NCBI GenBank assembly: GCA_963791945.1
Contig: CAWBUD010000002.1
Coordinates: 744,001-808,000, forward strand
Length of the DNA stretch: 64,000 nucleotides
Source: PALSA-1003 sp963791945
GTDB lineage: Bacteria; Pseudomonadota; Gammaproteobacteria; Burkholderiales; Casimicrobiaceae
Direction: 5' to 3'
Shown here piece after piece: positions 42,571 to 51,011 of this stretch. The stretch's first letter is position 1; each line of letters begins with the position of its first letter. Made by a program: the position numbers and the translations under genes. A model generated the notes under the pieces. That model had not been told where the DNA came from and did no database searches. It worked only from the letters and a program-made list of their open reading frames with translations.

Positions 42571-43331
42571 CCATCGGCGGCGATCTCGACTACGCGCATG
42601 CGCGACTCTGCGCGCGCTTCGGTGAGCGTCCTGACGAAATCGCGTGGCGCTCGATCGAGGCGATCCGCGGGCTGCCTGCGCTCCTCGGCGCCGCACGCAA
42701 CCTGCCCTTCAGGCGCTGGCTCGTAGGCATTACCGCCGATGCCGATCCGCACACGATCGAAGCGGCGCTTGTCGAAAAACGCCGAACCCTGGTGAATGAG
42801 GTCGCCCAGTGGATGCCTGCGCGCTGGCAGCCCGCCGTCGCTTGGGCCGGTGTGCTCGCCGAGCTGCCGGTCGTCGAGCATCTGGCACGCGGTGGCGAAG
42901 CGTTGCCCTGGATGCGCAAGGACGCGGTCTACGGGTCCCTTTGCAACAGCCCCGGACCGCCTGTCGCCGGTCCGCTCGCGCCGCTCGCCGCGGGCTGGCA
43001 GCGTCCCGATGGCCTATTTCCCGTCTGGCACAAGGAATGGACGCGACGCGTGCCGGAAGCCTCGCTCGCCGCGGGCGAAATCTTCAACGAATTGTCCCGG
43101 GCGCTGACCACGCATCGTCCTGTGGCCGGCGCTTCGCTCGCGGGCGCCTCCCTCGGTGCCACGGCCATGCGCGGTGCGCTCGCGGCGCGACTCGCTCTGC
43201 TCTTTCGGCGCGCGACGCTCGATCCGGCCGCCGCGTTCATCTTCCTTGCGCTCTCCGCGCTCGATCTGGAGCGGCTGCGCGGCGAGCTGCTTCGTCGCGC
43301 GATCTTTCCGACGGCGAGGCTCGCCGCATGA
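42567..43331 (+). CDS. V/A-type ATPase subunit C-like (AC39/d family)
   Basis: A 254-residue helical protein (LDYAHARLCARFGERPDEIA, AARNLPFRRWLVGI, AFIFLALSALDLERLRGELL). Sequence similarity to AC39 proteins is weak, but the C-terminal pattern (aliphatic helix with DLERLRGE) and operon position fit the central-stalk cap linking the rotor to the c-ring. Overlaps both neighbours. Confidence 0.6.
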   Translation: MTIGGDLDYAHARLCARFGERPDEIAWRSIEAIRGLPALLGAARNLPFRRWLVGITADADPHTIEAALVEKRRTLVNEVAQWMPARWQPAVAWAGVLAELPVVEHLARGGEALPWMRKDAVYGSLCNSPGPPVAGPLAPLAAGWQRPDGLFPVWHKEWTRRVPEASLAAGEIFNELSRALTTHRPVAGASLAGASLGATAMRGALAARLALLFRRATLDPAAAFIFLALSALDLERLRGELLRRAIFPTARLAA

Positions 43332-45145
43332 TTCGCCCCGAGCCTGCGCGCTGGTTCGAAATCCTGGCGGCGCGCGACGACACGGCGCGGGCCCTCGAGT
43401 CGCTCGCCGCGACCGGCGCCGTCGAACTCGAGGCCAAACCGACGGCGGTGCTTCCAGCCACGCTTGCCGACTTGCGGCCGATGCTGCAACGGTACGCCGA
43501 GTTTGCACAGCGTTATCGCGCTTACTGGCCGCAAGCGGCCCCGACGCCCTGGACCGTTCCGGAGCCTCCGGCCGATACGCTGACCCGCTGCCTGTCGCGG
43601 ATCGCCGCCTGGGCCGCCGCCGCGGAACCTGCCATACGCCGCCTTCAGGCCGACGACGCGGAGCGTGCCGAGCTCCTGCTCTGGCAACGCGTGCTCGGCA
43701 CGCTGGCATCGTCCAACATGGATCTGCGAGATCTGGCGCGAGCCGGTCCGCTGATCGACGCTCGCCTGTTCGTGTTCCCGCCTGATGTCCAACCGGTGTT
43801 GCCGAAGGCTTTGCCCGTGCGGCGATTCACCATCGACGACGCCGTGCACGCCCTCGCCGTGGGAACGCAAGACGACCTGCAGCCGCTCGCTCTACAAGCG
43901 GCCGCCTTGAAGGGACGGACGTATGCGATCCCGCCATGGCTGCGGACCGAACCGGGTGGGCACGCTGCCTACGTCGCTACGCGCCTCGCCGCGCTCGACC
44001 GCGAACAAGCCGAGCTCGCGGCTTCTCTCGACGCGCTTAACGCGCGCCATGATCTGCCGGCGGCGCTGGGCGAAGCGAGTCGCCTGCAGTGGGTCATCGA
44101 TAACGTGCATGCGCTCGACTCGGGTGAGCTTTTTTGCTGGATCACCGGGTGGACGAGCGAGCTCTCCGGCGAAAGGCTGAGAGACGCGCTCGATCGCTCC
44201 GGGGCGCGCGCCATCCTGCACTTTCCGCCTCCGCCGTCGGGGATGAAGCCTCCGCTGGTCCTCGCCAATCCGTGGTGGGCGCGCCCGTTCGAGATCTTCA
44301 GCCGCGCGCTCGGCATGCCTGCGCGCACCGAGGCCGATCCGACGACGCTTCTCGCGCTCGTCGTCCCGATCATGTTCGGCTACATGTTCGGCGACTTCGG
44401 CCAAGGTCTCGTCATAACGGCTCTCGGCTTCGCGCTGCGCAAGCGCTGGCCTCTGGCACGCCTCTTTGTGACGGGAGGGATCGCCGCTGCGTTTTTCGGT
44501 CTCTTGTTCGGCAGCGTGTTCAGCCTGGGCGACGTGCTTCATCCCTTGTGGCTCGAGCCTTTGGCCGATCCACTCGCCGTGCTGCTCGTTCCGCTGTACG
44601 GCGGTGCGGTGCTCCTGACGATCGGGCTGCTGCTCACGGCCCTCGAGGCGTATTGGCGGCGTGAGCTCACCGGATGGTTCTGCAGCGAGATATGGCTCAT
44701 GGTCGTCTACGTCGCAATCCTGGCCGGCGTCGTCCGGGCGGACGCATTCTGGATCGCTGCGGCGGCGGCAGTGCTCTTCTGCGCAGGCCGCGCGTTCTCG
44801 GCGCGCCGTATCCCGGCAGCTTTCGGCGCCATCGCCGAGCTCATCGAGCGAACGCTGCAGATTGTCATCAACACCCTGTCGTTCGCCCGCGTCGGCGCGT
44901 TCGCGCTGGCGCACGCGGGGCTGTCGTCGGCAATCGTCGCGCTGATGAACGCCTCCGAAGGAGCCGTCGCGAAGGTGCTGGTGCTCGTCCTGGGCAACGT
45001 CATCGTGCTGGTGCTCGAAGGATTGGTCGTATCGATCCAGACGACGCGTCTGGTGCTGTTCGAGTTCTTCGCCCGCTTTCTGGTCGCGCAGGGGCGCATT
45101 TTCCGCCCGCTGCCGGCTCCTCCTTCCGTCGTACAGGAGCATTGA
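43328..45145 (+). CDS. V/A-type ATPase subunit I (a-subunit, V0)
   Basis: A 605-residue protein: a soluble N-terminal half with coiled coil, then a membrane half of about eight helices. It has the hallmarks VVPIMFGYMFGDFGQGL and NTLSFARVGAFALAHAGLS; the Arg in SFARV is the proton or sodium-path residue facing the c-ring. ATG at 43328 overlaps the upstream stop. Confidence 0.9.
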   Translation: MIRPEPARWFEILAARDDTARALESLAATGAVELEAKPTAVLPATLADLRPMLQRYAEFAQRYRAYWPQAAPTPWTVPEPPADTLTRCLSRIAAWAAAAEPAIRRLQADDAERAELLLWQRVLGTLASSNMDLRDLARAGPLIDARLFVFPPDVQPVLPKALPVRRFTIDDAVHALAVGTQDDLQPLALQAAALKGRTYAIPPWLRTEPGGHAAYVATRLAALDREQAELAASLDALNARHDLPAALGEASRLQWVIDNVHALDSGELFCWITGWTSELSGERLRDALDRSGARAILHFPPPPSGMKPPLVLANPWWARPFEIFSRALGMPARTEADPTTLLALVVPIMFGYMFGDFGQGLVITALGFALRKRWPLARLFVTGGIAAAFFGLLFGSVFSLGDVLHPLWLEPLADPLAVLLVPLYGGAVLLTIGLLLTALEAYWRRELTGWFCSEIWLMVVYVAILAGVVRADAFWIAAAAAVLFCAGRAFSARRIPAAFGAIAELIERTLQIVINTLSFARVGAFALAHAGLSSAIVALMNASEGAVAKVLVLVLGNVIVLVLEGLVVSIQTTRLVLFEFFARFLVAQGRIFRPLPAPPSVVQEH

Positions 45146-45496
45146 ATGAAAAACCAATCTCGGTTCGTCATTGCGCTCGTCGCCGTGTCGGCGCTGCTCG
45201 CCGTCGTGGCTACGGCGCTGATCGGCGGTTCGCCGTCGGCTCTCGGCGCGACATCCGCCGCCGCTGCGCCGGCGAGCGACATCGCGGGCCTTGCATTCAC
45301 CGCCGCAGCCATCTCGACCGCGCTGGCAACGCTCGGTGCCGGATTCGCGGTGGCCAAGGTCGGCGCGGCGGCTATCGGCGCGCTCGCGGAAAAGCCGGAG
45401 CTCTTCGGCCGGCTCCTCATCTTCGTCGGGCTCGCCGAGGGCATCGCGATCTACGGCCTGATCGTGTCGATCCTCATCCTGAACCGAATCGCATGA
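45146..45496 (+). CDS. V/A-type ATPase subunit K (c-ring proteolipid)
   Basis: A 116-residue protein. After a leader-like hydrophobic segment (VIALVAVSALLAVVATALIG) there is one hairpin of two helices with the ion-binding Glu in FVGLAEGIAIYGLIV. Only one Glu-bearing hairpin is present, as in short c-subunits. The first helix lacks a clear sodium-type Gln/Pro ligand set, so ion choice cannot be read safely. Confidence 0.88.
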   Translation: MKNQSRFVIALVAVSALLAVVATALIGGSPSALGATSAAAAPASDIAGLAFTAAAISTALATLGAGFAVAKVGAAAIGALAEKPELFGRLLIFVGLAEGIAIYGLIVSILILNRIA

Positions 45497-45795
45497 GCGC
45501 ACCGTGCTATATCGGCGACGAGGCCGGTGCGGCCGGCTTCCGGCTCGCCGGTGCACGGGTCTTGGTTCCGCGCGAGGGCGAGGAGTCCGAAGCGCTCGCA
45601 ACGGCGCGTAGCGATGCGGCGCTCGTTCTGGTCTCGGCGGCGGTCGCGGCCCGGATCCCCGCTGAGATTCTCGGCGCGGCGCAAGCAGCGCTGACGCCGC
45701 TTACGCTGATCGTGCCCGATCTGCGAGGGGACGCCCCGCTGCCTGACCTCGCCGCGCGGCTTCGCCGCGAGCTCGGCCTGGAAGGGAAGCGATGA
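45493..45795 (+). CDS. V/A-type ATPase subunit F
   Basis: A 100-residue protein starting at ATG 45493, overlapping the K stop. It has the small Rossmann-like pattern of subunit F: YIGDEAGAAGFRLAGARVL, DAALVLVSAAVAARIPAEIL and PLTLIVPDL. Subunit F sits on the central rotor. Confidence 0.8.
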   Translation: MSAPCYIGDEAGAAGFRLAGARVLVPREGEESEALATARSDAALVLVSAAVAARIPAEILGAAQAALTPLTLIVPDLRGDAPLPDLAARLRRELGLEGKR

Positions 45796-46397
45796 CCCTC
45801 GACGCACGCGTCCAGGCGTTGCTCGCCCTGGTCGAAGCCGATCGGGCTCGGCGCGCCGATGTGATCATCCGCGGTGCGCAGGCGCGGATGAGCGCGACAC
45901 GCTCGGCTGCGCGCACCGAGGCGCTCGAACGACTGCGTGCGGCTTTCAGGGAAGAACGCGAGCGTCGCGAAGCGAGAGTCGCGGCGGCAAAGGCGAGGCT
46001 GCAGACGCATCGTCGGCTGCACGACCAGCGGCGCGCCGCAGCGCTGCTTGCATTGGGCTGGCAAAGGCTTCCCGACGTGCTCTGTGAGCGCTGGCTCGAT
46101 CCGCGTTCGCGGCAGGCCTGGATCGAACGCGTCGTTGCCGCGTCGCGCGCCGCGCTCTCCGGCAGGCCCTGGCGCATCGTGCACGCCCCCGCCTGGCCCC
46201 GGGACGAATGGAAAAAGCTCGGGGTGGCGCTGACGCAGGAGCTGGGTGCTGCGCCTCAATTCGAGGCTGACGACGCGATTCGCGCCGGATTGAGGATCTC
46301 CGCCGGTGGCAATGTGATCGACGGCACGCTCTCGGGCCTGCTCGCCGATCGGGCCGAGATCGGCGCGCGGCTGCTGCTTCATATGGAGGACCCGTGA
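45792..46397 (+). CDS. V/A-type ATPase subunit E (peripheral stalk)
   Basis: 201 residues: a long N-terminal helix with charged heptads (ALERLRAAFREERERREARV) and a compact C-terminal domain (GLRISAGGNVIDGTLSGLLA) that binds the head. Overlaps subunits F and A by four bases each. Confidence 0.78.
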   Translation: MTLDARVQALLALVEADRARRADVIIRGAQARMSATRSAARTEALERLRAAFREERERREARVAAAKARLQTHRRLHDQRRAAALLALGWQRLPDVLCERWLDPRSRQAWIERVVAASRAALSGRPWRIVHAPAWPRDEWKKLGVALTQELGAAPQFEADDAIRAGLRISAGGNVIDGTLSGLLADRAEIGARLLLHMEDP

Positions 46398-48160
46398 GCC
46401 GGGCGACGATCCACTGGATCGCCGGACCCGTTCTGCATGCGACGGCGACCTCTCCCTTCGCGCTCCGGGAAGCCGTTCGGGTCGGACCGGAATCGCTGCT
46501 CGGCGAAGTCGTGCGTCTCGACGGCAACGACATCGTGGTCCAGGTGTACGAGGACACGACGGGGCTCAAGCCCGGCGGTGTCGTGGAAGGCGATGGCCTC
46601 CCGTTGGCGATCGATCTGGGGCCGGGCTTGCTGGGCCGGATCTTCGACGGCCTGCTGCGTCCGCTCGCCGGTGCCGATTCCGCATTCGTGCGTCCCGGCA
46701 TGCGTCGTCCGCCCGGACGCACGTTTGCATTCGTTCCGCGTGTCGCGCGCGGAGAGACGCTGCGCGGTGGGGCCATCATCGGTGAGGCGACCGACGACAA
46801 TGGTCGGGTGCAGGCGTGTCTCGCGGCGCCGGGAATCGCGGGCGAGATCGTCGCCATGGTCGGCGCCGGCAAGTACGCCGATGATCATGCGCTCGGCACG
46901 GTGCGCGATGCCGAAGGGCGCGAGCATACGCTTGCCATGGCGCACGCCTGGCCGGTGAGGGTGCCGCGGCCGGTGGCGGCGCGCCTTCCGACCGACGCTC
47001 CGCTGGTCACGGGACAGCGCATCCTCGACAGCCTGTTTCCGGTGGCGCAGGGCGGCAAGGCGGCGATTCCCGGAGGGTTCGGCACCGGCAAGACCGTGCT
47101 GCTCGAGGCGCTCGCCAAAGGCTGCAACGCCGACGTCATCGTCTATCTCGGCTGTGGCGAGCGCGGCAACGAAATGGCGGGCGTGCTCGACGAATTCCCG
47201 CGGCTCGTCGATCCCCGCACCGGCCGGCCGCTGATGGAGCGCACGGTCGTCATCGCCAACACGTCGAACATGCCGGTGGCGGCGCGCGAAGCTTCGATCT
47301 ATTCCGCCGCCACCGTCGCCGAATATTTCCGCGACCAGGGGCTGCACGTGGCACTGATGGCGGATTCGACCTCGCGCTGGGCGGAGGCGTTGCGCGAAGT
47401 GTCGGGGCGCTTCGGAGAGCTTCCGGGAGAAGGCGGCTACCCCGCGTACCTGTCGTCGCGGATCGCGGACTTCTACGAGCGCGCGGCGCGCGTCCAGCCG
47501 CTGTGCGGCGGTACGGGATCGGTCACGCTGATCGGCGCCATCAGCCCGCCGTCGGGCGATTTCTCCGAGCCGGTCACTTCGCACACCAAGCGTTACGTCA
47601 AGGCGTTCTGGGCGCTCGACGTCAAGCGCGCGCAGGCGCGATTCTATCCGGCGATCCATCCGCTGCAGTCCTACGCGGAGGACGCCCGCGACTTCGCTCC
47701 GTGGTGGACGGCGGCCGGGAACCCGCGATGGATTGCGCTGCGGCGGCGGTTCCTGAGTCTCCTCGACGAAGAGGCTCGCCTCGAGCGCATGGCGCGCATC
47801 ATCGGCAAGGACGCGCTGCCCGATCGCCAGCAGCTCACGCTCCTCTGCGCAAGCCTGGTCAACGATGCATTCCTGCGCCAATCGGCGTTCTCGGACAACG
47901 ACCGTGTCTGCGCGCCTGCGCGGCAGGCGGCGACGATGCGGATCCTCGACCGCTTCTTCGACCTGGCCGAAGGCGCGCTGTCGGCCGGGGTCTCCACAAG
48001 CGCGATGGCGCAGATGCAATGCATCCGTCCGTTGCAGCGCATGGGCGAGGACATCGCCGATGGCGAGCTCGCGCACTTCGACGCCCTGCAGGCGGCGATC
48101 GAGCGCGAGTTCGCAGCCCTCGTCCCCGCCGAGAAAGTGGCCGATGCGGCTCACGGTTGA
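46394..48160 (+). CDS. V/A-type ATPase catalytic subunit A
   Basis: A 588-residue catalytic subunit. The Walker A loop GGFGTGKT is at 227-234, the non-homologous region specific to A subunits lies around 110-190 (RGETLRGGAIIGEA), the catalytic GERGNEM follows the loop (about 255-261), and ADSTSRWAEALREVSGR is intact. All features suggest a working enzyme. Confidence 0.95.
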   Translation: MSRATIHWIAGPVLHATATSPFALREAVRVGPESLLGEVVRLDGNDIVVQVYEDTTGLKPGGVVEGDGLPLAIDLGPGLLGRIFDGLLRPLAGADSAFVRPGMRRPPGRTFAFVPRVARGETLRGGAIIGEATDDNGRVQACLAAPGIAGEIVAMVGAGKYADDHALGTVRDAEGREHTLAMAHAWPVRVPRPVAARLPTDAPLVTGQRILDSLFPVAQGGKAAIPGGFGTGKTVLLEALAKGCNADVIVYLGCGERGNEMAGVLDEFPRLVDPRTGRPLMERTVVIANTSNMPVAAREASIYSAATVAEYFRDQGLHVALMADSTSRWAEALREVSGRFGELPGEGGYPAYLSSRIADFYERAARVQPLCGGTGSVTLIGAISPPSGDFSEPVTSHTKRYVKAFWALDVKRAQARFYPAIHPLQSYAEDARDFAPWWTAAGNPRWIALRRRFLSLLDEEARLERMARIIGKDALPDRQQLTLLCASLVNDAFLRQSAFSDNDRVCAPARQAATMRILDRFFDLAEGALSAGVSTSAMAQMQCIRPLQRMGEDIADGELAHFDALQAAIEREFAALVPAEKVADAAHG

Positions 48161-49532
48161 AGGCGCGGCCACGCGGCTCGACGGGCCGCTGCTCTTCCTG
48201 AAGCGCACGCTCGATGTCGGGTTGAACGACGCGGTGGAAGTGCACGGCCGCGACGGTCGGGCTCGGCTGGGGCGCATCGCCGCGATCGACGACGAGCTGA
48301 TCACCATCGAGGTCCTGGAATCGACCTCGGGTCTCGCGCTCGACGGAACCGTCGTGCGCTTCTTCGCCGAGCCCCTGTCCTTCGGCGTGTCGCCCTCGAT
48401 GCTGGGGCGCGTGTTCAACGGCGTCGGGCAGGTGATCGACGGCGGCCCGCCGCTCGCTGCGCGGGAGCGGCTGCGCATCGAGGGCTTGCCGATCAATCCC
48501 GTCGCCCGGGCGATGCCCCGCGACTTCATCGAGACCGGCATCACCACGCTCGACCTGATGAACAGCCTGGTGCGCGGCCAGAAGCTGCCGCTGTTTTCGG
48601 GCGGCGGTCTGCCGCACGACAGACTCGCGGTCGACATCGCCACGCATGCGCGCCTCAACGACGCGAAGACCGGCGACTTCGCGATCGTCTTCGCCGGCAT
48701 CGGCGTGCCGTACGACAGCGCCGAGTATTTTCGGCGCGGGCTGGAGCAGGGAGGCGCGCTCGAGCGCACGGCGCTGTTCCTCAATCTCGCAAGCGATTCG
48801 TCGACGCAGCGCCTGCTCACGCCGCGCTTCGCGCTTACGGCGGCGGAGTACCTGGCCTTCACCTGCGGCAAGCATGTGCTCGTGATCCTCACCGACATGA
48901 CCAACTACGCCGAGGCGCTGCGTGAAGTCTCGTCATCCAAGGGCGAGGTTCCGAGCCGGAAGGGATTTCCCGGCTACATGTACTCGGATCTCGCCACGCT
49001 CTTCGAACGCGCGGGCTGCATCCGCGGCTCTTCGGGGACGTTGACGCAGTTGTCGATCCTGACGATGCCGGCCGACGACATCGGTCATCCGATCCCGGAC
49101 CTGACCGGCTACATCACCGAAGGCCAGATCGTGCTTTCGCGCGATCTCGACCGGCGCGGGTTGTATCCGCCCGTCAATGTGCTGCCGTCGCTCTCCAGGC
49201 TGATGAAGGATGGCACGGGCGGGCAGTACACCCATCCCGATCACCCGGCGCTGGCGAGCCAGCTGTACGCCGCGTACGCACGCGCGACGCAGGCCCGCGT
49301 ACTGGCCAGCGTAGTCGGCGAAGAGGGTCTCGCCGAGGTCGATCGCCGCTATCTCGCCTTCGGCACCGCGTTCGAGGACCGCATCGTCGCTCAGGAAGGC
49401 TCGCGCACGCTCGAGCAGAGCATGGAAGCAGGCTGGAAGATCCTGGCGGCGCTCCCGCGGAGCGAGCTATCGCGACTTTCCGACGCGCAGATTGCCTCGC
49501 ATCTCGATGGCCGCAGGGGCGACGCTCGATGA
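48144..49532 (+). CDS. V/A-type ATPase regulatory subunit B
   Basis: A 462-residue protein starting at ATG 48144, 17 bases inside the A gene. It has TSGLALDGTVVRF and RGQKLPLFSGGGLPHDRLA (the non-catalytic P-loop replacement of B subunits), and LTDMTNYAEALREVSSSKGE and GYMYSDLATLFERAG. Normal length and intact. Confidence 0.95.
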   Translation: MRLTVEGAATRLDGPLLFLKRTLDVGLNDAVEVHGRDGRARLGRIAAIDDELITIEVLESTSGLALDGTVVRFFAEPLSFGVSPSMLGRVFNGVGQVIDGGPPLAARERLRIEGLPINPVARAMPRDFIETGITTLDLMNSLVRGQKLPLFSGGGLPHDRLAVDIATHARLNDAKTGDFAIVFAGIGVPYDSAEYFRRGLEQGGALERTALFLNLASDSSTQRLLTPRFALTAAEYLAFTCGKHVLVILTDMTNYAEALREVSSSKGEVPSRKGFPGYMYSDLATLFERAGCIRGSSGTLTQLSILTMPADDIGHPIPDLTGYITEGQIVLSRDLDRRGLYPPVNVLPSLSRLMKDGTGGQYTHPDHPALASQLYAAYARATQARVLASVVGEEGLAEVDRRYLAFGTAFEDRIVAQEGSRTLEQSMEAGWKILAALPRSELSRLSDAQIASHLDGRRGDAR

Positions 49533-50125
49533 CCGATCTCACGCCCACGCGCAGCGTCGCGCTCGAGCTCAAGGACGAGCGCCGCGCGATGCGCGACGGC
49601 TACGGATTTCTCGACGAGAAGTGCCTGCTGCTCGCCGGCGAAATCCTGCGCGAGCTGGCAAACCACGAGCGCCTGCTGGGACATTTGCTTGCCGCCCATG
49701 AGGCAGCCGCCACTGCGTTGCAGGCGGCGGTCGCGCGGCACGGGCTGCATGGCCTGCAGGTTTATCCGCGGGAGGATCTCGGCCCATCGGCAGTCCGGCG
49801 CGTCCAGCGCTCGCTGATGGGCGTACGGCTGCAGGAAGCGACGTGGTCGGGGCAATCGCTTCCCGCGGCACCGGCTTTCGACGCTTCGCCGGAAGCCGAA
49901 GCGTGCCGGAGCGCTTTCTGCCGAGTGTTCGAAGCGGCGGCGCCGCTCGCCGCCGCCGCGGGCAATCTCGAACGACTTTCGATCGAGTACCGGCGCTCGG
50001 TGCGCCGCGCACGGGCGCTTCAGGACGTGCTGCTTCCCGAGCTCGATCGGGACGTCGCCGACATCGAGGGCCGTCTCGAGGAGCTCGAACAGGAAGACGC
50101 GATCTGGATGCGCCGTGGCGCCTGA
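49529..50125 (+). CDS. V/A-type ATPase subunit D (central rotor)
   Basis: A 198-residue protein with the two long antiparallel helices of subunit D: the N-terminal ELKDERRAMRDGYGFLDEKC and a C-terminal helix RRSVRRARALQDVLLPELDR. Last gene of the operon, overlapping B by four bases. Confidence 0.88.
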   Translation: MTDLTPTRSVALELKDERRAMRDGYGFLDEKCLLLAGEILRELANHERLLGHLLAAHEAAATALQAAVARHGLHGLQVYPREDLGPSAVRRVQRSLMGVRLQEATWSGQSLPAAPAFDASPEAEACRSAFCRVFEAAAPLAAAAGNLERLSIEYRRSVRRARALQDVLLPELDRDVADIEGRLEELEQEDAIWMRRGA

Positions 50126-50169
50126 CGCCGACGTAGCGCCTATCGCGAGAGCGGATCGACGCGCCCGGC

Positions 50170-50820
50170 TTACTCGAACCCCAGACCTCGCACCAGGAAC
50201 GCCGTGATCTCCTCGACGACGACTTCGGGTGGCAGCTCGTCCCGCAGCGACCACCCGCGGAGCGCGATCATGACCGGCAGGAACGTGAGGATGTTCGCCG
50301 CGACATGCGGATGAGGCAGCGGCTTGTTCAATTCGCACGCCGCATCGGTGATGATCCGTTCGAACATGCCGATGAACTCCTCGACGCGGGCGAGTATCAC
50401 CCTCAGCGACCGCTTGTCGAGAAGGTGGCTGTCCTGATAGATGAGCAGAATCTCGCGCCGGTGGCGATACATGACCTCGGAAACCGCCCGGATGGCCGAG
50501 CGCACGCGCTCGCGGGGGTCGCGGGCCAGCTCGAGGGCCCTGCGCGTCTGGTCGTTGTATTCGGCGACGATGCGGTCGCACACGAGGTAGAGGATGTCGT
50601 CCTTCGAGCTGACGTAGTTGTAGATCGTGCCCTGCGTCATCCCGGCAACGCGGCCGATGTCGCGCACGGTGGCGTTGTGGAATCCCTTCTCCATCAGCAC
50701 GCGGATCGCGGCGTTGACCAGGACCTCGCGCCGCTCGCGGATGCGGTCCGGATTCTTGGTCGCCGTCTTGATCCGCCGTTCCTGGCGACGGCGCTCGTCC
50801 GGCTTGCTTTGCGGCTGCAT
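50170..50820 (-). CDS. TetR-family transcriptional regulator
   Basis: About 216 residues from Met at 50820. A basic N-terminus leads to the HTH (VLMEKGFHNATVRDIGRVAG, MTQGTIYNYVSSKDDILYL), then a ligand-binding helical domain (RLRVILARVEEF-like, FERIITDAACEL). A longer frame begins at 50841, but that start lies within a putative operator (50832-50849). It is divergent from the ABC transporter and probably represses it and itself. Confidence 0.88.
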   Translation of the reverse strand: MQPQSKPDERRRQERRIKTATKNPDRIRERREVLVNAAIRVLMEKGFHNATVRDIGRVAGMTQGTIYNYVSSKDDILYLVCDRIVAEYNDQTRRALELARDPRERVRSAIRAVSEVMYRHRREILLIYQDSHLLDKRSLRVILARVEEFIGMFERIITDAACELNKPLPHPHVAANILTFLPVMIALRGWSLRDELPPEVVVEEITAFLVRGLGFE

Positions 50821-50831
50821 CGGCGTATCGT

Positions 50832-50849
50832 TTCTGAGCATCGAGTCAG
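50832..50849. promoter_or_regulatory. Putative TetR operator 1
   Basis: TTCTGAGCATCGAGTCAG contains the inverted repeat CTGA-TCAG and matches 16 of 18 bases of the site at 50956. It sits just upstream of the regulator start, suiting autoregulation. Confidence 0.6.
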
Positions 50850-50928
50850 CTCAAGGGTAACCTCCCGACGGCGGGCGAGGCAAGCCCGCCGGGCGCATCC
50901 ATCGGGGCGACCTGCCGGTTCCTCAGCC

Positions 50929-50956
50929 TTGACATGCGCATGCGAAGGACTACCAT
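50929..50956 (+). promoter_or_regulatory. Putative sigma-70 promoter of the Liv operon
   Basis: A perfect -35 TTGACA (50929-50934), 16-base spacer and -10 TACCAT (50951-50956). Operator 2 overlaps its downstream end, so a bound repressor would block it. Confidence 0.6.
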
Positions 50957-50973
50957 TCTGAGCGCCGAGTCAG
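50956..50973. promoter_or_regulatory. Putative TetR operator 2
   Basis: TTCTGAGCGCCGAGTCAG, near-identical to operator 1 and overlapping the -10 of the operon promoter. It is 39 bases before the LivK-like start. Confidence 0.6.
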
Positions 50974-51011
50974 TTTTCAAAGAGCCGTCATCGGCCCACA
51001 GGAGGAGATCC

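Noticed and set aside
46379..48904. An 841-codon minus-strand frame
   Set aside because: It lies antisense to the ATPase A and B genes, which are unmistakable; its composition is typical of a shadow.
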